Assembly: GCA_024226105.1 (NCBI GenBank)
Contig: JAAELZ010000039.1
Span: 1 to 11,451 of the forward strand
DNA: 11,451 nt
DNA from: Pseudomonadota bacterium
Lineage (GTDB): Bacteria; Pseudomonadota; Gammaproteobacteria; Arenicellales; Poriferihabitantaceae
Reading direction: 5' to 3'
Shown: positions 7,630 to 11,451 of the stretch, piece by piece
How positions within the stretch are numbered: position 1 is the stretch's first letter
How the letters are laid out: every line of letters begins with the position of its first letter
Program-made: the position numbers and the translations under genes
Notes under the pieces: model-generated
What the model saw: the letters and a program-made list of their open reading frames with translations, nothing else
Databases searched by the model: none
Told to the model about the DNA's origin: nothing

Positions 7630-8405
7630 GGGCGTGTGCCGATCACTTTTGCCGGCACGCCGCCGACAATACTATAAGGAGCAACATCTTTGGTCACCAC
7701 AGCACCCGCACCGATGATCGAGCCTTCGCCAATCGTGACATTGTCGAGTATTTTTACCCCGGCACCGATCCAGACATCATCCCCTATTTCAATCGGGCCT
7801 TTAGAATACGCGCCCTGATCCTTCATCGGGATTCCATTTCGATCCATCGGATAACGACCGCCACCGATATAACACTGGCCCGCAATCAACACATTTCTGC
7901 CGATTCGTAAATCATCGACCGCGGAAATGTAACACTGCACGCCAATAGAGCAATAATCGCCGATCTGAATATTGCCACACTTGGATTGAATATAGGTACA
8001 GCGCGAAACAATCACACCCTCACCGATGTGAAACCCGTTCTCATCACAGCCGCGCGCGCACAGCATACAATCGCCATCAACCGCGGTTTTGTCACCAATG
8101 TGCATTTTGTAGGCGTGCCGCAAAGAGATGTTGGTCCCCCACTGAACCCCCCGCCCCATGCTGGCAAAAAGCGTGCGATAGGTTTTGCTGCGAAACAGCA
8201 GGCCCGCACCGCCGGGAAAGATTCCGAACAGGCTGGTTATCAGCTCATATTTGAGCAAGGCACCCCAGCTGTCGAGGCCGACAAAAAACGCTCTATACTG
8301 AGCAAGCATGGATTGCGGTTCGCCTTCGCCGCCTTTGCTGAAACCTACATGCTTCTGGCTCGCGCCGCTGGCGCTTTGTTGTTGCTTATTATTTACTGAA
8401 GACAT
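7626..8405 (-). CDS. Left-handed beta-helix (hexapeptide-repeat) acyltransferase
   Basis: The 259-residue product has an amphipathic N-terminal part (about 35-85) and then hexapeptide-repeat coils from about residue 100 to 235, ending in the typical cap SIIGAGAVVTKDVAPYSIVGGVPAK split over 229-253. This matches O-acetyltransferases of the WcaF/WbbJ/LbH type, which use acetyl-CoA to decorate sugars of capsule, exopolysaccharide or O-antigen in the cytoplasm. Two points are odd. The loop where many relatives carry the catalytic histidine reads CYIGGGRYPMDRNGIPM (178-194) and has no His. The protein also has at least eight cysteines in the helix, three of them in CMLCARGC (113-120). The ATG at 8405 is the first of the frame; no good ribosome site is seen. 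It is the first gene of a three-gene operon with the flippase-like and DUF2142 proteins. Confidence 0.88.
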   Translation of the reverse strand: MSSVNNKQQQSASGASQKHVGFSKGGEGEPQSMLAQYRAFFVGLDSWGALLKYELITSLFGIFPGGAGLLFRSKTYRTLFASMGRGVQWGTNISLRHAYKMHIGDKTAVDGDCMLCARGCDENGFHIGEGVIVSRCTYIQSKCGNIQIGDYCSIGVQCYISAVDDLRIGRNVLIAGQCYIGGGRYPMDRNGIPMKDQGAYSKGPIEIGDDVWIGAGVKILDNVTIGEGSIIGAGAVVTKDVAPYSIVGGVPAKVIGTRP

Positions 8406-8430
8406 TATAAATAGTCTTAATTATGATGAC

Positions 8431-8450
8431 TGCCCGAATCATTCAGGGCA
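8431..8450. promoter_or_regulatory. Inverted repeat upstream of the acyltransferase gene
   Basis: TGCCCGAAT and ATTCAGGGCA are complementary apart from one bulged A, around a single central C. The repeat lies 26 bp before the acyltransferase ATG. Next to it on the minus strand is CATAAT, a fair -10 match. It could be an operator or a leader hairpin; there is no independent support. Confidence 0.3.
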
Positions 8451-8476
8451 CAAATTATTGAAGGTATTACAAAACT

Positions 8477-8591
8477 CCCCTCTTTTGCTAAAGAGGGGTT
8501 GGGGGAGATTTGAAAACTACCTGCCAAATTTGGCGAATAACTTCTTGTCAAACTTCAAAATCCCCCTCAATCCCCCTTTGTCAAAGGGGGA
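8477..8591 (+). repeat. Bipartite inverted-repeat element, copy B (BIME/MITE-like)
   Basis: The left hairpin has perfect 9-bp arms at 8477-8485 and 8490-8498 with loop TGCT, followed by TTGGGGGAGATTTG. The right end mirrors this: CAAAATCCCCCTCAA, then a hairpin with 9-bp arms at 8571-8579 and 8583-8591 and loop GTC. The 46-bp spacer differs from that of the other copies and contains the perfect palindrome GCCAAATTTGGC at 8523-8534. The element lies between two divergent genes, so it is probably transcribed weakly or not at all. Confidence 0.85.
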
Positions 8592-8745
8592 AGCGTTCAT
8601 TCCCGGATTTTTATCAGTTGGCCTAAGCCAAAGCGCAGGAAGTGGAATTATACCACCCTGATCGTTTAACGGGTTCTTTTCCGCAATCCCTGCCACACCC
8701 AAAAAAGGATAATAAAACCGCTTATAGTTCTCTCCATATTGGGTA

Positions 8746-8776
8746 TATAATGGCCGGCCACTAAAATTGCGAGGAG
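8746..8776 (+). promoter_or_regulatory. dppA promoter -10 box and ribosome binding site
   Basis: A perfect TATAAT lies at 8746-8751, with no good -35 hexamer at the right distance, which suggests help from an activator. Transcription would begin near 8758. The perfect palindrome TGGCCGGCCA (8751-8760) overlaps the end of the -10 box and the likely start point. The ribosome site GAGGAG is at 8771-8776, 7 nt from the dppA ATG at 8784. Confidence 0.65.
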
Positions 8777-8783
8777 AAACAAA

Positions 8784-10376
8784 ATGAACAAAAAGCTTTG
8801 CTCCGCTTTACTTGCGGTAATGATCGCCGCGCCAACCGGCGTAATGGCGAAAACCCTGGTCTATTGCTCGGAAGGTTCCCCTGAAGGCTTTGACGCTGCT
8901 TTGTATACTGCGGGCACCACCTTTGATGCCAGTTCACGCACGATCTATAACAAGCTGGTTGAGTTTGATCGCGGCACCACTACCATTGTACCCGGCCTGG
9001 CAGAAAGCTGGTCGGTATCCGACGATGGCCTGGAGTACACCTTCAATTTGCGCAAAGGCGTTAAATTCCAGACCACTGAGTTCTTTACCCCGTCACGCGA
9101 TTTTAATGCGGACGACGTGGTATTTTCATTCGCACGCCAGCTGAACAAGGATCACGAATGGCATCAATACACCGCCGGTACGTCCTGGGAATATTTTAAC
9201 GGCATGTCAATGCCGGATTTACTCACCGACATCGTAAAAGTAGACGATAGCACGGTGATGCTGAAACTGGCGCGCCCCGAGGCACCGATGATTGCTAACC
9301 TGGGCATGGATTTTGCCTCTGTTCTTTCCAAAGAATACGCTGACCAGCTCGCAGCTGCCGGCAATAAGGAAGACCTGAACCAGAAACCCATCGGAACCGG
9401 CCCGTTTAAATTCCAGGCCTACCAGAAAGATGCGGTTATCCGCTATCAGGCGCACGAAGATTACTGGGCAGGTAAGGCAGCCATCGACAACCTGATTTTT
9501 GCCATTACCACGGAGCCTGCGGTTCGGCACCAGAAACTGCTGGCCGGTGAGTGTCATTTCAACCCTTATCCGCAACCCGCAGATTTACAGGCTATCGGCA
9601 GTGATGCCAGCCTCAACCTGATGCAACAGGAAGGCCTGAACGTGGGTTATCTTGCCTACAATACAACGGTAGCGCCTTTTGATAACGCGAATGTACGTAA
9701 AGCGTTAAACATGGCGATTAACAAGCAGGCAATTCTCGATGCGGTATTCCAGGGCGCGGGTAAAGCGGCCAAGAACCCCATTCCACCAACTATCTGGTCT
9801 TACAACGATGCCATCGTTGACGACCCATACGACCCTGTTGCAGCGCGTAAAATGCTGGAAGATGCGGGCGTTAAGGATCTCAGCATGGAAATCTGGGCGA
9901 TGCCGGTACAACGGCCCTACAACCCCGATGCACGCCGTATGGCTGAAGTCATGCAGGCAGACTTTAAAGAAGTTGGCGTCAACGTAGAAATCGTTTCCTA
10001 TGAGTGGGGCGAGTACCTCAAACGTTCAAAAGATCTGGATCGTAAAGGTGCGGTACTGCTGGGCTGGACGGGTGACAACGGTGATCCGGATAACTTCCTC
10101 GCAGTGCTGTTGGGCTGTGATGCGGTGGGTGGTTCCAACCGCGCACAATGGTGCCATCAACCCTTTGAAGACCTGATCCAGCAAGCCAAGACGGAATCAG
10201 ACCCGGCCAAACGTACCGCGCTGTATGAGCAGGCACAGGTGGTCTTTAAGGAGCAGGCTCCGTGGGCAACCATTGCACACTCGGTGGTTTCCAAAGCCAT
10301 GCGTAAAGAAGTCACGGGATACAAGATTGACCCCTTCGGTGGCCACGTATTCTATGGCGTTGATATTGCTGAATAA
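8784..10376 (+). CDS. dppA: Periplasmic dipeptide-binding protein DppA
   Basis: The 530-residue product is the solute-binding component (SBP family 5) of a dipeptide ABC importer. A signal peptide of about 22 residues ends in VMA, and the mature protein starts KTLVYCSEGSPEGF, as in enterobacterial DppA. The dipeptide contacts known in E. coli DppA are conserved: R377 in MPVQRPYN, which holds the carboxylate, and D431 in GWTGDNGDPDN, which holds the amino group. Four cysteines at 28, 257, 445 and 457 match the two disulfides of that protein. There is no lipobox, so it is a soluble periplasmic protein. The start is set by GAGGAG 7 nt upstream. It heads the transporter operon; dppB follows after 198 bp that contain a hairpin repeat. 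In some bacteria DppA also delivers haem or peptides for chemotaxis, which cannot be judged here. Confidence 0.96.
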   Translation: MNKKLCSALLAVMIAAPTGVMAKTLVYCSEGSPEGFDAALYTAGTTFDASSRTIYNKLVEFDRGTTTIVPGLAESWSVSDDGLEYTFNLRKGVKFQTTEFFTPSRDFNADDVVFSFARQLNKDHEWHQYTAGTSWEYFNGMSMPDLLTDIVKVDDSTVMLKLARPEAPMIANLGMDFASVLSKEYADQLAAAGNKEDLNQKPIGTGPFKFQAYQKDAVIRYQAHEDYWAGKAAIDNLIFAITTEPAVRHQKLLAGECHFNPYPQPADLQAIGSDASLNLMQQEGLNVGYLAYNTTVAPFDNANVRKALNMAINKQAILDAVFQGAGKAAKNPIPPTIWSYNDAIVDDPYDPVAARKMLEDAGVKDLSMEIWAMPVQRPYNPDARRMAEVMQADFKEVGVNVEIVSYEWGEYLKRSKDLDRKGAVLLGWTGDNGDPDNFLAVLLGCDAVGGSNRAQWCHQPFEDLIQQAKTESDPAKRTALYEQAQVVFKEQAPWATIAHSVVSKAMRKEVTGYKIDPFGGHVFYGVDIAE

Positions 10377-10413
10377 GCAATTTCATTTTTAAGCCACGAA
10401 CTTTGTAAAAACA

Positions 10414-10531
10414 CCCCTCTATTGTAAAGAGGGGTTGGGGGAGATTTGAGAGATTCCGAAGAAAGACATCAACTTTCAGAATAAGATTCACCCACTCCAA
10501 ATCCCCCTCTATCCCCCTTTCAAAAGGGGGA
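10414..10531 (+). repeat. Bipartite inverted-repeat element, copy C, between dppA and dppB
   Basis: The orientation is the same as copy B. The left hairpin has 7-bp arms (10414-10420 and 10428-10434) and a looser centre, followed by TTGGGGGAGATTTGAG. The right end is CCAAATCCCCCTCTA, then a hairpin with 9-bp arms at 10512-10520 and 10523-10531. The spacer is 51 bp and unique. Lying inside the transporter operon, it would be transcribed and could protect the dppA message from 3' exonucleases or reduce read-through into dppB. REP hairpins do this in, for example, the E. coli malE-malF gap. No T-run follows the stems. Confidence 0.85.
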
Positions 10532-10574
10532 GGTTTTATTCCTCATTAATCAGATGATTAATTTTCCCGTCTAA

Positions 10575-11451
10575 ATGTTTAGCTTTTTACTGCGGCGTAT
10601 TGGCCTGTTGATCCCGACCTTTATCGGCGTCACCATTGCCTCCTTTGCGTTTATTCGCCTGTTGCCCGGCGACCCCGTGCTGTTAATGGCCGGTGAACGC
10701 GGTTTAACACCCGAACGCCACGCAGAGTTACTTAAGCAGTTCGGTTTTGACCGGCCCATGTATCAACAATACTGGGATTACCTGACGGGCATCTTTCACG
10801 GAGACCTGGGCACCTCTCTGATCACCAAAAAGCCCGTATTTGAAGAATTTTTTACCCTGTTTCCAGCGACGCTGGAACTCTCGGTCTGCGCCATTATATT
10901 TGCCATCGCACTGGGCATCCCGGCGGGCATCATCGCGGCCGTCAAACGCGGAACCGTAGTGGACCACACGGTGATGGGCACCGCACTGGTCGGGTTCTCC
11001 ATGCCGATATTCTGGTGGGGCCTGCTGATGATTGTCTTTTTCTCCGGCATACTCGGCTGGACACCCGTCTCCGGGCGTATTTCACTGCTTTACTATTTTG
11101 ATCAATCTACCGGCTTCATGCTTATCGACAGCCTGAGGTCGGGTCAGGAGGGCGCCTTTCAGTCAGCGCTTTCGCACCTGATATTACCCACCATCGTGCT
11201 CGGCACCATCCCGCTTGCGGTAATCGCGCGCCAGACCCGCTCGGCGATGCTTGAAGTACTCAGTGAGGATTATGTGCGCACCGCACGCGCCAAAGGCTTG
11301 AGCAATGTTCGGGTGGTCGGGGTTCATGCCCTGAGAAATGCACTGATCCCGGTCATCACCACCATCGGCCTGCAAGTTGGCGTCCTGCTGGCGGGTGCGA
11401 TCCTGACCGAAACCATTTTTTCATGGCCGGGCATCGGTAAATGGATGGTGG
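10575..11451 (+). CDS. dppB: Dipeptide ABC transporter permease DppB (C-terminus cut off)
   Basis: The frame is open from an ATG at 10575 to the right edge, giving 292 residues. A TAA directly before the ATG excludes a longer start, and no clear ribosome site is seen. The sequence follows enterobacterial DppB (about 339 residues) closely, with RRIGLLIPTFIGVT (7-20), LLPGDPVLLMAGERG (29-43) and SMPIFWWG (142-149). The binding-protein-dependent permease loop EDYVRTARAKGL (231-242) docks on the ATPase subunits. About 45-50 C-terminal residues lie beyond the window. It is an inner-membrane protein that pairs with DppC to form the channel. Genes for DppC, DppD and DppF are expected downstream but are not in the window. 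Confidence 0.95.
   Translation, partial: MFSFLLRRIGLLIPTFIGVTIASFAFIRLLPGDPVLLMAGERGLTPERHAELLKQFGFDRPMYQQYWDYLTGIFHGDLGTSLITKKPVFEEFFTLFPATLELSVCAIIFAIALGIPAGIIAAVKRGTVVDHTVMGTALVGFSMPIFWWGLLMIVFFSGILGWTPVSGRISLLYYFDQSTGFMLIDSLRSGQEGAFQSALSHLILPTIVLGTIPLAVIARQTRSAMLEVLSEDYVRTARAKGLSNVRVVGVHALRNALIPVITTIGLQVGVLLAGAILTETIFSWPGIGKWMV

Larger units (their letters stand above)
8406..8783. other. 378-bp divergent intergenic region
   Basis: This gap separates the envelope operon from dppA and must hold promoters for both directions. It contains an inverted repeat at 8431-8450, repeat element B at 8477-8591, and the dppA promoter and ribosome site at 8746-8776. Between 8592 and 8740 I see no gene, RNA or further repeat. 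Short frames crossing it do not look like protein families and overlap the repeat. Confidence 0.8.

Noticed and set aside
8784..8850. DppA as a lipoprotein because of the cysteine at residue 6
   Set aside because: That cysteine lies before the hydrophobic core of the signal peptide and has no lipobox. The expected cleavage is after A22, as in other DppA proteins.
8477..10531. Repeated hairpins read as a CRISPR array
   Set aside because: The units are kilobases apart, internally inverted, and not accompanied by regular short spacers or cas genes.
1089..10531. The repeats as remnants of a complete insertion sequence
   Set aside because: No transposase or fragment of one is present near any copy. 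The elements are only 115-118 bp, so a non-autonomous element fits better.

Overview
The window looks like chromosomal DNA of a proteobacterium, most likely a gammaproteobacterium. Base composition is moderate, genes are tightly packed, and the dipeptide-transport proteins follow enterobacterial DppA and DppB closely over long stretches. No transposase, phage gene, tRNA or rRNA is visible. The organism cannot be named from the sequence alone.

Layout: (1) Positions 1-2936, minus strand, hold two catabolic-looking genes in the order ThDP-dependent enzyme (first transcribed), then a DadA-like FAD amino-acid dehydrogenase that runs off the left edge. (2) Positions 2937-3115 are a divergent control region with two identical 12-bp palindromes, ATTGTATACAAT, 94 bp apart. 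(3) Positions 3116-4695, plus strand, encode a GntR/FCD-type regulator and an Asp/Glu/hydantoin racemase-family protein. (4) Positions 4782-8405, minus strand, form a compact three-gene envelope operon: hexapeptide acyltransferase, LPG-synthase-TM/UPF0104 flippase-like protein and DUF2142 membrane protein. It has a 4-bp ATGA overlap and a 7-bp gap. (5) From 8784 to the right edge lies the start of a dipeptide ABC transporter operon: dppA, then dppB cut by the window end.

The first four genes suggest one regulated route for an amino acid or related compound. A racemase would supply one enantiomer, the FAD enzyme would deaminate it to a 2-oxo acid, and the ThDP enzyme would decarboxylate or ligate that product. 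The GntR protein would control both arms from the paired operators. The order of reactions and the substrate are inference.

Three copies of a 115-118 bp bipartite inverted-repeat element (BIME/MITE-like) occupy the main intergenic gaps: 1089-1205, 8477-8591 and 10414-10531. Each has a C-rich/G-rich hairpin at both ends, inward-facing GGGGGA(GA)TTT tails and an unrelated spacer of 46-51 bp. The first copy is inverted relative to the other two. The third sits between dppA and dppB and may lower permease expression relative to the binding protein.
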